The translations under genes and the position numbers were made by a program. Below are positions 50,889 to 59,362 of a DNA stretch of 64,000 nt, piece by piece; position 1 is the stretch's first letter; the number at the start of each line of letters is the position of its first letter. This DNA is from Actinacidiphila oryziradicis. GTDB taxonomy: Bacteria; Actinomycetota; Actinomycetes; Streptomycetales; Streptomycetaceae. The notes under the pieces were generated by a model. It was not told the DNA's origin. It was given only the letters and a program-made list of their open reading frames with translations, and did no database searches. The stretch spans positions 219,808-283,807 of the forward strand of contig NZ_SUMC01000006.1 of the NCBI RefSeq assembly GCF_005047355.1, read 5' to 3'.

Positions 50889-51845
50889 ATGCCCGGTCCA
50901 ATGATCCACGTGACCCCGACCGATGCCATCTCCCGCCGCCTCCCCGGGGCTGTGCTGATCCTCGCCGCGATGACCGTGCTGCACACCGGCAGCGCCCTGG
51001 CGACCAGGTTCTTCGACGACGTCGGCGCCGCCGGGACCACCTGGCTGCGGGTGAGCTTCGCCGCGCTCCTGCTGCTCGCCCTCACCGGCCGCTCCCTCTG
51101 GCCGGTCCTGCGGAGCACCCCGCGTGCCGACCTGTCCGCCGCACTGCTCCTGGGAGCCGCCAGCGGCGGGATGATGCTGCTCTTCTCCGAATCCGCCGCC
51201 CGCATCCCGCTCGGCACCGCCACCGCGCTGGAGTTCCTCGGCCCGCTCGCCGTGGCGGTCGCCGCCTCCCGGCGGCCCCGCGAACTGGCCTGGCTGGCCC
51301 TCGCCGCGGCCGGGGTCCTGCTGCTCACCTCGCCCTGGACCGGCGGTGTCGGCCTTGCCGGAGTGCTGTTCGGGCTCGCGGCAGGCGTCTGCTGGGCGCT
51401 GTACGTCATCGGTACGCAGCACATCGGCAGCCGCTTCTCCGCCCAGCACGGCCTCGCGGTCTCGCTGACCGCTGCCGCCCTCTTCACCGCCCCTTTCGGG
51501 GCACCGCAGGTGGTCGCCGCTCCGCGTTGGGGCGTGATCGCGGCGGTCGCCGGGATCGCCGTACTCATGCCGCTCGTCCCCTACCTCCTGGAGATGAAGG
51601 CGCTGCAGCGCATCGGCAGCACCGCCTACGGCACCCTCGTCGGCATGGAGCCCGCGGTCAGCCTGCTGGCCGGCATGGTGCTGATCTCCCAGATCCCCAC
51701 CGCCGTCCAGGCAGCCGGCACCGCCCTCGTCGTCGTCGCCGGCATCGGTGCCGCCCGCGCCGAGCGCCGCGCTCCGGGCGGCAGCCGCGAGGTCACCCGA
51801 CGTTCGTCGAGTACGCCGTCGTGTCCAGCCGAGCCTTCCCGGTGA
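50889..51845 (+). CDS. EamA/RhaT-type (DMT) transporter
   Basis: A 318-residue, ten-helix permease with two EamA repeats: LPGAVLILAAMTVLHTGSAL ... TTWLRVSFAALLLLALTG, then LGTATALEFLGPLAVAVAAS (conserved EamA motif) in repeat 1, and STAYGTLVGMEPAVSLLAGM in repeat 2. Similar proteins export amino acids, threonine or homoserine, or drugs. It is divergent from the LysR regulator, which likely senses the substrate. Start 50889 or 50901 (both ATG), neither with a clear ribosome site. Confidence 0.87.
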   Translation: MPGPMIHVTPTDAISRRLPGAVLILAAMTVLHTGSALATRFFDDVGAAGTTWLRVSFAALLLLALTGRSLWPVLRSTPRADLSAALLLGAASGGMMLLFSESAARIPLGTATALEFLGPLAVAVAASRRPRELAWLALAAAGVLLLTSPWTGGVGLAGVLFGLAAGVCWALYVIGTQHIGSRFSAQHGLAVSLTAAALFTAPFGAPQVVAAPRWGVIAAVAGIAVLMPLVPYLLEMKALQRIGSTAYGTLVGMEPAVSLLAGMVLISQIPTAVQAAGTALVVVAGIGAARAERRAPGGSREVTRRSSSTPSCPAEPSR

Positions 51846-51905
51846 AGAGCTTGCTGCCCGCCTCCAGGTCGAAGTCGGCGGACTTCGCCGATGCCGGCCG
51901 AAAGG
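51793..51905 (-). pseudogene. Possible C-terminal gene remnant
   Basis: The reverse frame reads KSADFDLEAGSKLFTGKARL and ends DTTAYSTNVG at a TGA (51793-51795). This is protein-like text overlapping the 3' end of the EamA gene and without an own start. It may be the tail of a lost gene. Family not recognised. Confidence 0.3.
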
Positions 51906-51922
51906 TTGCTTTTACCGGCCGG

Positions 51923-52792
51923 TCAGCCCTTGCCGAAGACCTGGGCGGGGAAGGCCCCGGCCGCCAGGGCGGCCTGGGTGAAGGTCGTGGCGAGCTCGGT
52001 GAGACGTTTCACGCCGGCCGCGCCCAGGTGCTCGTACGGGGCCAGGTCGAGGCGGTCGGTGACGGTCTCGATTTCGCGGCGCAGTTCGGTGCCCGCGGCG
52101 GTCAGTTCGCCGTCGGCGTCGAGCAGGCCGCGGTCGCGGAGCCTGGCCTGGGCGGCGGACCACTGGTCGGGGGACCAGCCGCGGGTGCGCTGGAAAGCGC
52201 GAGCGGTCATGGCCTTGCCGGTGGCGGTGTGGGTGACCAGGGCCTCCAGGCCGCTGAGCTCGGCGGCGGCGAGGGCGGCGAGGTGGCCGTCACCGCGGTG
52301 CTCGCGCAGCAGTGTGGCGGCATGCCACAAGGCGAGGTGGGGCTCCTCGGGGACGGGCAGGCCGGCGTTGGCGGCGTAGAGAGGCCGGGCTTCGCGGTGG
52401 CAGGCTTCGGCGGCCCGCAGGGCGAGTTCGGCGGTCTCGGCGAGCTCCTTCGAGGCGATGGCGTCGGAGCCGAGCAGCCTGGTGAGGACGGCGCCCGCGG
52501 CGCTCAGCCGCGCGTCGAGGACGGCGGCCGGTGCGGCGATGGTCCAGGCGCGGGGGATGGCTCGGGCCACCAGCTCGTGGTTGAAGTTGTAGAAGGTCGC
52601 GGTGACGGTGCCCGCGCCGACCGTACCGAGCGGCGCCGCCCGCCCGGCGAAGTAGACCATGGAGCCCCGCTCGAGCCCGAGCCCGGTGAGCCCGGTGTCG
52701 TACTCCGGCGCGAAGTAGAGCGAGGAGTGCAGCGGGTTGATGACGTTGTGGCAGTGGCGGGCCGCGCGCGGGTCCAGGGCGGAGGTCGTCAT
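51923..52792 (-). CDS. SCO6745-like protein
   Basis: A 289-residue protein of the actinobacterial SCO6745 family (SalK-like helix-turn-helix proteins). Conserved text: ARHCHNVINPLHSSLYFAPE near the N-terminus, YFAGRAAPLGTVGAGTVTAT, and a winged-helix-like C-terminal half (RTRGWSPDQWSAAQARLRDR, LLDADGELTAAGTELRREIE). Their role is unknown, possibly regulatory. ATG 52792 is used (an ATG 9 bases earlier is also possible). It is on the same strand as the enoyl-CoA hydratase, 61 bases downstream of that gene. Confidence 0.85.
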   Translation of the reverse strand: MTTSALDPRAARHCHNVINPLHSSLYFAPEYDTGLTGLGLERGSMVYFAGRAAPLGTVGAGTVTATFYNFNHELVARAIPRAWTIAAPAAVLDARLSAAGAVLTRLLGSDAIASKELAETAELALRAAEACHREARPLYAANAGLPVPEEPHLALWHAATLLREHRGDGHLAALAAAELSGLEALVTHTATGKAMTARAFQRTRGWSPDQWSAAQARLRDRGLLDADGELTAAGTELRREIETVTDRLDLAPYEHLGAAGVKRLTELATTFTQAALAAGAFPAQVFGKG

Positions 52793-52853
52793 GGCAGACA
52801 TGTTACCGACCGGTCAGCATGGAACAGAAGAGGTGCGCACTCGGCGGGAAGAA

Positions 52854-53612
52854 TCAGCCCATCCAGGTGAACCGGGGTTGACGCCGTTCCAGGAACGCGG
52901 CGACGCCCTCCGCCAGGTCGCCGCTCTCGCGGCTCTGCCGCGCCCAGTGTTCCACCCGGGCCGGGTCGAGGTCGGGCGCGGCGAACTCCTTGGCCGCCGC
53001 CTGGGTGAGCCGGGAGCGCGAGGCGAGCACGCCCGCGAACTCGGCGACGCGTTTGTCGAGCGCGTCGCCGTCAGGCAGTACCTCGTCCACGAGCCCGGTC
53101 CGGAGCGCTCGCTCGTGGCCGATCAACTCGGCGGAGAACAGCAGGAATTTGGCGGCCGAGGGTCCGACCAGGCCGACCAGCCGCCGGGTGGAGGAGGCGG
53201 GGTAGACGATGCCGAGCTTCGCCGGGGTGATCCCGAAGCGTGCGCCCTCGGCGGTGAAGCGCAGGTCACAGGCGGCGGCGAGTTGGCAGCCGCCGCCCAC
53301 GCAGAAGCCGCGGATGGCGGCGAGGGTGGGCTTGGGGAAGGTGGCGAGGGCCTCCTCGGCTGTGCCGGCGGCGCCCTGGGGGTCGCCGTCCCGCAGGGCC
53401 GAGATGTCGGCGCCGGCGCAGAAGGTGTCGCCGGCGCCGGTGAGCACCAGCACCCGCACCGCGGGGTCGGCGGCGAGGCCGTCGAGCATCGAGGGCAGCG
53501 CCCGCCACATGCCGTCGGTCATGGCGTTGCGCTTGGCGGGGTTGTTGATCGTGACCGTGGCGGTGCCGTCGGCCGTGTCCAGGAGCAGGCCGGGCTTATG
53601 CGGTGCGGGCAT
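52854..53612 (-). CDS. Enoyl-CoA hydratase/isomerase-family protein
   Basis: A 252-residue crotonase-fold enzyme. The CoA/oxyanion region has TINNPAKRNAMTDGMW, GAGDTFCAGADISALRDGDP and IRGFCVGGGCQLAAACDLRF. The active-site segment reads ITPAKLGIVYPASSTRRLVG, with a Tyr-Pro in place of the first catalytic Glu of true hydratases, so isomerase, thioesterase-like or unusual activity is possible. ATG 53612. Adjacent to an unrelated anti-sigma-type gene on the other strand. Confidence 0.85.
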   Translation of the reverse strand: MPAPHKPGLLLDTADGTATVTINNPAKRNAMTDGMWRALPSMLDGLAADPAVRVLVLTGAGDTFCAGADISALRDGDPQGAAGTAEEALATFPKPTLAAIRGFCVGGGCQLAAACDLRFTAEGARFGITPAKLGIVYPASSTRRLVGLVGPSAAKFLLFSAELIGHERALRTGLVDEVLPDGDALDKRVAEFAGVLASRSRLTQAAAKEFAAPDLDPARVEHWARQSRESGDLAEGVAAFLERRQPRFTWMG

Positions 53613-53832
53613 ATGCCGGATCTTATCCGGGCCAGAAGCGATCACCGGAGCGCCTGCAGCGCGCGTAAATCAGCAGAAGCTGTCGAAATATATGGACTTA
53701 CGGTCAGCAGCCCGACTGTGTCCCCCGGTTACCGAGACTCGGTCTGTGAGGCGGATCCCGCTCTCGCCCGGTGCGGGCGCGGGCGGGGGCTGCGGGGAGC
53801 ATCGCGCACGAAATACGAGGGTGAATGCCGCC

Positions 53833-54327
53833 ATGGAGGTCTGCGGGAGCGTCCCGTCCGATCCGGTGCCCGCTGAGACTCCGGCTCCGGCCGGCCCGCT
53901 CCCGTACGAGGGGGCATGGAGGTTCACCACCCCCGCGCTGGACGTCTCGGTGCCGCAGGCCCGGCACGCGGTACGGGAACTGCTGGCCAGCCGCAAGGTG
54001 CCTGCCGACGACGAACTGGTGCAGGGCCTGTTGCTGATCGTCTCCGAGTTGGTCACCAACTCGGTCCGGCACGCGGCGCTGCTCTCCCCGGAGATCTCCG
54101 TCGAGGTCGCGGTCGGCGCCAACTGGGTGCGGGTGGCCGTCGAGGACAACCATCCGTACCGCCCTAAAGCGCTGGAAGCCGATCTCGGGCAGATCGGCGG
54201 ACGCGGTCTGCTGCTGGTGAAGGCGATCACCGCGCAGGCCGGCGGGGTGTGCGATGTGGAGCAGACCGAATCCGGCGGCAAGGTGATCTGGGCCGCGCTT
54301 CCCCTGCCGGGCGCCGCGGCCCGGTAG
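53833..54327 (+). CDS. RsbW-like ATP-binding protein (anti-sigma/SpoIIAB type)
   Basis: A 164-residue single GHKL domain. The N-box ELVTNSVRHAALLSPE (Asn-His) and G boxes VAVEDNHPYRPK and IGGRGLLLVKAITAQAGG are complete, as in the many Streptomyces serine-kinase anti-sigma factors. No partner anti-anti-sigma is adjacent. ATG 53833 is used; GAGG lies about 12 bases upstream, and a GTG at 53821 is alternative. The TAG stop is followed at once by a strong hairpin of the dispersed repeat type. Confidence 0.87.
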   Translation: MEVCGSVPSDPVPAETPAPAGPLPYEGAWRFTTPALDVSVPQARHAVRELLASRKVPADDELVQGLLLIVSELVTNSVRHAALLSPEISVEVAVGANWVRVAVEDNHPYRPKALEADLGQIGGRGLLLVKAITAQAGGVCDVEQTESGGKVIWAALPLPGAAAR

Positions 54328-54331
54328 GGCC

Positions 54332-54385
54332 GGCCTGTCCGGCCGGTCTCCGCCAGTGCCGCCAAGGAGACCGGCCGGACAGGCC
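54332..54385. terminator. Perfect 20-bp stem hairpin (repeat family), bidirectional terminator
   Basis: GGCCTGTCCGGCCGGTCTCC (54332-54351) and its exact reverse complement (54366-54385) form a 20-bp stem with a 14-base loop. It lies between the convergent anti-sigma gene (ends 54327) and idi (ends 54397), where it should stop transcription from both sides. The arm is the same GGCCTGTCCGGCC sequence found at 36.9, 39.6, 48.5 and 49.6-49.9 kb. Confidence 0.85.
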
Positions 54386-54396
54386 CCGGAGCAGCG

Positions 54397-55011
54397 TTAC
54401 CAGCCGGCGTCACCGTTGAATTCGCGGATGGCCGGCAGTGCCGCCTCCAGAACGGTCGGGAACCAGGCCGAGAACGGGCCGGACTCCTGCAGCTCCTCAA
54501 GATCCACGGGCGTGACGAAGGCGGTCTCGCCGATCTCGTCCGGGTCCGGACGCAGCTCGGCCCGGATCAGCCCGACGAAGAGGTGGTTGTATTCCTGCTC
54601 GACCAGCCCGGACGCGGGATCGGGATGGTTGTAGCGGACCGTGCCACCCTCCTGCAGTACCGCGGGCGGGGCCCCCAGTTCCTCAGCGGTGCGACGGGCT
54701 GCCGCGACGAACGGCGGCTCGGCCGGGTACGGGTGGCCGCAGCAGGTGTTCGACCAGACCCCGGGGGAGTGGTACTTGCCCAGTGCCCGGCGCTGGAGCA
54801 GCAGCCTGCCGTCCTCGTCGAAGAGGAAGACCGAGAAAGCCCGGTGCAGCCGTCCCGGTGCCAGATGCGCTGACAGCTTCTCGGCGGTGCCGATCGTCAC
54901 CCCGTTCTCGTCGACGAGCTCAAGCATGATCGGTGCCGCGGCACCGTTGGAGGAGGGGTCCGCCGTGGGGGTACCGGGGCGGCCGGAGGCGGGACTGGTT
55001 GGCATAGCCAT
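54397..55011 (-). CDS. idi: Isopentenyl-diphosphate Delta-isomerase type I
   Basis: A 204-residue Nudix-fold enzyme that interconverts IPP and DMAPP. The catalytic Cys in PGVWSNTCCGHPYPAEP and the Glu in GLVEQEYNHLFVGLIRAELR are both in place, as are the metal-binding HRAFSVFLFDEDGRLLLQRR residues. A Ser/Pro-rich leader of about 25 residues precedes the domain. Supports isoprenoid synthesis; no terpene gene is adjacent. Convergent with the anti-sigma gene. Confidence 0.94.
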   Translation of the reverse strand: MAMPTSPASGRPGTPTADPSSNGAAAPIMLELVDENGVTIGTAEKLSAHLAPGRLHRAFSVFLFDEDGRLLLQRRALGKYHSPGVWSNTCCGHPYPAEPPFVAAARRTAEELGAPPAVLQEGGTVRYNHPDPASGLVEQEYNHLFVGLIRAELRPDPDEIGETAFVTPVDLEELQESGPFSAWFPTVLEAALPAIREFNGDAGW

Positions 55012-55105
55012 CCTTTGTGTTCTGCAACGAAGTCAAGCCCTCAGTTTGCCTCACGTGCCGTCGCGACCTGCGGCTGCACGGCTTGATTAGTGGCATTAAC
55101 GGCAA

Positions 55106-56053
55106 TCAATGGCAGAGCTTGGCCTCGTGTTCGGCATGCCCGCGGGGCTCCAACTGGAAGGTGCAGTGCGCTACGTCGAAGTGGTCGCCGAGACAGCCTT
55201 GCAGATCGTGCAGCAACTTCTCGTGTCCGACCGAATTCAGTGCGTCCTGACTTACCACTACATGTGCGGACAATACCGGCATACCGGAAGTGATCGTCCA
55301 GACATGCAGGTCGTGCAGCCCCTCCACCTCCGGCAGGGCCAGGATGTGCGCCCGGACCTCGGCCATGTCCACGTCCCTCGGCGCGGCCTCGAGCAGTACG
55401 TCGACGGCTTCGCGCAGCAGCTTCCACGTACGCGGGACGATCATCAGCCCGATCAGCAGGGACGCCGTCGGGTCGGCCTGCCGCCAGCCTGTGGTGAGAA
55501 TCACCAGGGCCGCCACGACCACCGCCAGTGAGCCCAGGGCGTCCGCCATGACCTCCAGGAACGCGCCCCGGACAGTCAGGCTCTCCCCCTGCCCCCGCAT
55601 CAGCAGCGTGAGGGAGACGGTGTTGGCGGCCAGGCCGATCAGGCCGAAGACGATCGTCGTCCCGCCGGCCACATCGGCCGGGCTGATCAGCCGGTGCACG
55701 GCCTCGTAGAAGATGTACGCGCCCACGCCGAAGAGCAGCGCCGCGTTCAGGACGGCGGAGAGGATCTCGGCCCGCGCCAGGCCGAAGGTCCGGCGCTCGC
55801 TCGGGGGGCGGTTGGCGAAGTGGACGGCCACCAGCGACATGACGATACCGGCCGCGTCGGTCGCCATGTGGCCCGCGTCCGCGAGCAGCGCGAGCGAGCC
55901 GGTGACGACGCTGCCGACGATCTCCGTCGCCAGAACCAGCAGCGTGATGCCCAGCGCGGTCCGCAGCCGCCCGCGGTACGCGGCCGCGGCCGTTCCGGTC
56001 ACTTCACGCGGGGCTGGCCCGTGGCTGTGCGAGTGCGAGTGCCCTGCCCCCAT
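55106..56053 (-). CDS. Cation diffusion facilitator (zinc/cobalt exporter)
   Basis: A 315-residue CzcD/ZitB-type proton-coupled metal exporter. The N-terminal tail is His-rich (HSHSHSHG). TM2 carries ALLADAGHMATDAAGIVMSL (HxxxD metal site) and TM5 MADALGSLAVVVAALVILTT (second site). The C-terminal cytoplasmic ferredoxin-like domain has LHDLHVWTITSGMPVLSAHV and ends His-rich (EPRGHAEHEAKLCH). ATG 56053; no regulator is adjacent. Confidence 0.92.
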   Translation of the reverse strand: MGAGHSHSHSHGPAPREVTGTAAAAYRGRLRTALGITLLVLATEIVGSVVTGSLALLADAGHMATDAAGIVMSLVAVHFANRPPSERRTFGLARAEILSAVLNAALLFGVGAYIFYEAVHRLISPADVAGGTTIVFGLIGLAANTVSLTLLMRGQGESLTVRGAFLEVMADALGSLAVVVAALVILTTGWRQADPTASLLIGLMIVPRTWKLLREAVDVLLEAAPRDVDMAEVRAHILALPEVEGLHDLHVWTITSGMPVLSAHVVVSQDALNSVGHEKLLHDLQGCLGDHFDVAHCTFQLEPRGHAEHEAKLCH

Positions 56054-56232
56054 GGAACGCGGCCCCTTCCGGATCGAGGCCGACGGACGCCGGCCCGGAC
56101 CTCAGTGAACCTTGGTCACGCACTGTGGGCAACCCTGTACCGGTGACCGTTGTCATGCGGGGTGACCTGCGGCGATCCGCCGGACACGGCTCGGGGCGGC
56201 TCCGTGGCGGGCACGGTCGGGAAAGGGGCCGT

Positions 56233-57240
56233 TCATGACCGGCCGGACACAGCCTTGTCCCGGCGGGCCTCGGGGTGGTGCAGCAGCCAGCCCTCCCAGG
56301 CCGACTCGACCATGTCGCGTACCGAGTGGTTCGCGGACCAGCCCAGCTCCTTGCGGATCAGCCCGGCCGCCGCCACGACCCGCGCCGGGTCGCCCGGGCG
56401 GCGCGGCGCGACGACGGGAACCACGTCCCCGTACCCGGTGACCTCGATGATCAGCCGCATCAGCTCGCGCACCGAGACCCCCTCGCCGCGGCCGATGTTC
56501 ACCGTCAGATCGCCGGCGCCGTCGTGGTCCGCGAGCTTGCGCGCGACGGCGAGATGGGCGTCGGCGATGTCCTCGACGTGGATGTAGTCGCGGAGGCAGG
56601 TGCCGTCCGGCGTCGGATAGTCGTCGCCGAAGATCGCCGGGGCTTCTCCCCTGGTCAGCCGGTCGAAGACCATCGGGACGATATTGAAGACCCCGATGTC
56701 CGACAGCTCCGGGCCGGCCGCGCCCGCCACGTTGAAATAGCGCAGGCAGGCGGTGGCGATGCCGTGCGCCTGCCCGGTGGCCCGCACCAGCCACTCACCG
56801 GCCAGCTTGGTCTCCCCGTACGGGCTCACCGGCGCGCACGGTGTGTCCTCCGTCACGAGGTCCACGTCGGGCAGGCCGTAGACGGCCGCGGACGACGAGA
56901 AGACAAAGCGGGTGATCCCCGCCGCCGCCACCGCCTCCAGCAGTGTCCCCAGACCGCCGACGTTCTCCCGGTAGTACCGCAGCGGCTGTTCGACCGACTC
57001 GCCGACCTGCTTCCTCGCCGCGAGATGGACGACTCCGGTGATGCCGTGCTCCGCGAGGGTACGGTCCAGCGTCCCGCGGTCGAGAGTGGAGCCGCTCACA
57101 ACGGGCACCGCGCCGGGGATCCGTGAGGCGACACCGGTCGAGCCGTCGTCGTACACCACGACACGTTCCCCGGCCCGGGTCATCGCCCGTACGACGTGCG
57201 CCCCGATGAAACCAGTACCACCTGTGATCAGCCACGTCAT
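56233..57240 (-). CDS. galE: UDP-glucose 4-epimerase
   Basis: A 335-residue short-chain dehydrogenase-fold epimerase: NAD-binding WLITGGTGFIGAHVVRAMTR, catalytic Ser/Tyr/Lys in VFSSSAAVYGLPD and PVSPYGETKLAGEWLVRATG, and the downstream LRYFNVAGAAGPELSDIGVF, DGTCLRDYIHVEDIADAH. Provides UDP-galactose. It lies divergently beside the glycopolymer cluster (57500 on), where UDP-Gal would be a plausible sugar donor. Confidence 0.93.
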   Translation of the reverse strand: MTWLITGGTGFIGAHVVRAMTRAGERVVVYDDGSTGVASRIPGAVPVVSGSTLDRGTLDRTLAEHGITGVVHLAARKQVGESVEQPLRYYRENVGGLGTLLEAVAAAGITRFVFSSSAAVYGLPDVDLVTEDTPCAPVSPYGETKLAGEWLVRATGQAHGIATACLRYFNVAGAAGPELSDIGVFNIVPMVFDRLTRGEAPAIFGDDYPTPDGTCLRDYIHVEDIADAHLAVARKLADHDGAGDLTVNIGRGEGVSVRELMRLIIEVTGYGDVVPVVAPRRPGDPARVVAAAGLIRKELGWSANHSVRDMVESAWEGWLLHHPEARRDKAVSGRS

Positions 57241-57499
57241 GCGGCCACCCTACCTATCGGCGGGGGGCCGCCAGTTGTCCGGGCGACCCGGAATCGACCA
57301 TGATGATCGCGCCGCACGGACGTTCTGCCGGGACCGCGGGGCTGAAGACGAAGTAAACGGGCGGTGAACGTATGCCGCCGGGTATCGGATAGCCTCTGCG
57401 TTCAACCCACAGGCACCTGTGCCTCCCGTGTGCCGACCGTACGCAGTTGCCCTGCCGCGCCCCGGCCCCAGCCCCACGCTTTTCAGGGAGTGAGTCCGT
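57241..57499. other. Divergent gap before the glycopolymer operon
   Basis: Holds the start regions of galE (reverse) and the CDP-alcohol phosphatidyltransferase (forward). Just before the latter lies AGGGAG at 57485-57490. No gene, and no promoter clear enough to place. Confidence 0.4.
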
Positions 57500-59362
57500 C
57501 TGTCGACCGCCATCCTCACCGGCCCGCCGGTCGCGGCGTCGCCGATCGAGGGCGACCTGCGTGACCTCGGCTTCGCCCTGGTAACAGCCGGTGACCCCGC
57601 TGACACCGCGGCCGCAGTCGCTGACACCGGCGCCCTCGCCGCCCGGCTCGCCGCCGTCCCGGCCGGCGAGCGGGTGGCTGTCGTCGACCGGCGCTTCACC
57701 GGCCATGTCCACGCCCTGAGGCTGGCGCTGACCGACCCCCGCTTCCCCGCCGCCGCGGTTGCGGGCGCGCTGTCGGTCCAGGCCCAGGCGCGGCCCGTCC
57801 TGGCGAGGGCGCTGACCGCCCCGACAGTGCCCGCGGCCGCCGGGCCGGTCGCCGTAGGCGGTGCCCCGCTGCCCGACGCCCTCGCCTCGCTGCTCGAAGC
57901 CGAAGGCGTCGTCGTACACCGGCCCGAACTGGGCGTGCTGATCGCCACCGTGCCCGCCGACGAGGCCGAACGCGCAACCGCTCAGTCCGCCGTGGCGTCG
58001 GTCGACGACGAAGCCGTACGGCTTTGCAGCGCCGTGAAGTCCCGGGACGGCTTCTTCACCACCCACTTCGTCAGCCCCTACTCGCGGTACATCGCCCGTT
58101 GGTGCGCCCGCCGGGGGCTGACGCCGAATCAGGTGACCACCGCGTCCCTGCTCGTCGCGCTGCTCGCCGCCGCGAGCGCGGCCACCGGCACCCGGCCCGG
58201 CTTCGTCGCCGCGGGCGGGCTGCTGCTGGCCTCGTTCGTCCTCGACTGCACCGACGGCCAGCTCGCCCGGTACTCCCTGCAGTACTCGACGCTCGGCGCC
58301 TGGCTCGACGCGACCTTCGACCGGGCCAAGGAGTACGCCTACTACGCGGGCCTGGCCCTCGGCGCCTCCCGGGGCGGCAGCGATGACGTCTGGACTCTCG
58401 CGCTCGGCGCGATGGTGCTGCAGATCTGCCGCCACGTCGTGGACTTCTCCTTCAACGAGTCCATTCAGGACGCGCAGGGCGTCACCGGCAACACCAGCCC
58501 CGCCGCCGCCCTCTCCGACAGGCTCGACCGCCTCGGCTGGACCATATGGCTGCGGCGGATGATAGTGCTGCCGATCGGTGAACGCTGGGCGCTGATGGCC
58601 CTGTTCACCGCGGCCACCACCCCCCGTATCACCCTCTGCGTCCTGCTTACCGGCTGCGCCCTCGCCGCCTGCTACACCACCGCCGGACGGCTGCTGCGCA
58701 CGCTCACCCGCAAGGCGACCCGCACCGACCGCTCCGCCGGGGCCCTCGCCGAGCTGACCGACAGCGGCCTGCTCGCCGAGGCCGTCGCGAGGGTGCTGGC
58801 CCCCCTGTCCCGCCGGCTGCTGGCCGCCGCGGCCCCGGCCGTGGCACTGCTCGGCGCCGCCGCCCTCGTCATCACCTCGGCGCTGGCCCCGGCCGGCAGC
58901 TGGTGGCCGGTCCTGGCCGCCGCCGTGTATGTGGTCACGTCCGGCTTCGCCGTCGCGAGCCCCCTCAAGGGCGCCCTGGACTGGCTGGTGCCGCCGTTCT
59001 TCCGGGCAGCGGAATACGGAACTGTGCTGGCACTCGCGGCCGTCTGCGAAGTTAACGGCGCGTTGCCCGCCGCTTTCGGCCTGGTGGCCGCTGTCGCCTA
59101 CCATCACTACGACACGGTGTACCGCATCCGTGGCGGTACGGGGGCGCCTCCACGGACCCTGGTGCGTGTGCTCGGCGGCCAGGAGGGCAGGGCGCTGGCA
59201 GTGACCGCCGTCGCGGCCGCGTTCGTCGGCAGCACCGGCTTCACAGTCGTGCTGACGGCCCTCGCAGTGGCACTCGCCGTGCTGGTGCTCTCCGAGAGCA
59301 TCCGCTTCTGGGTGTCCTCGCAGGCACCCGCAGTACACGACGAAACAGGAGAACCCGCATGA
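57500..59362 (+). CDS. CDP-alcohol phosphatidyltransferase, two-domain
   Basis: A 620-residue membrane enzyme. The C-terminal part has the complete motif DCTDGQLARYSLQYSTLGAW LD...D (D-x2-DG-x2-AR-x8-G-x3-D-x3-D, about residues 250-275), so it can transfer a phospho-alcohol from a CDP donor; many hydrophobic helices follow. The N-terminal about 180 residues are a soluble domain that I cannot name. No ATG/GTG opens the frame: an in-frame TGA at 57491-57493 is followed by CTG at 57500, nine bases after AGGGAG, so a CTG start is likely; the first GTG in frame is at 57674, far into the domain. Its stop overlaps the next gene (ATGA). Confidence 0.85.
   Translation: MSTAILTGPPVAASPIEGDLRDLGFALVTAGDPADTAAAVADTGALAARLAAVPAGERVAVVDRRFTGHVHALRLALTDPRFPAAAVAGALSVQAQARPVLARALTAPTVPAAAGPVAVGGAPLPDALASLLEAEGVVVHRPELGVLIATVPADEAERATAQSAVASVDDEAVRLCSAVKSRDGFFTTHFVSPYSRYIARWCARRGLTPNQVTTASLLVALLAAASAATGTRPGFVAAGGLLLASFVLDCTDGQLARYSLQYSTLGAWLDATFDRAKEYAYYAGLALGASRGGSDDVWTLALGAMVLQICRHVVDFSFNESIQDAQGVTGNTSPAAALSDRLDRLGWTIWLRRMIVLPIGERWALMALFTAATTPRITLCVLLTGCALAACYTTAGRLLRTLTRKATRTDRSAGALAELTDSGLLAEAVARVLAPLSRRLLAAAAPAVALLGAAALVITSALAPAGSWWPVLAAAVYVVTSGFAVASPLKGALDWLVPPFFRAAEYGTVLALAAVCEVNGALPAAFGLVAAVAYHHYDTVYRIRGGTGAPPRTLVRVLGGQEGRALAVTAVAAAFVGSTGFTVVLTALAVALAVLVLSESIRFWVSSQAPAVHDETGEPA

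Noticed and set aside
57490..57563. GTG at 57490 as start of the phosphatidyltransferase
   Set aside because: It is out of frame with the coding sequence and reaches a stop after 24 codons.
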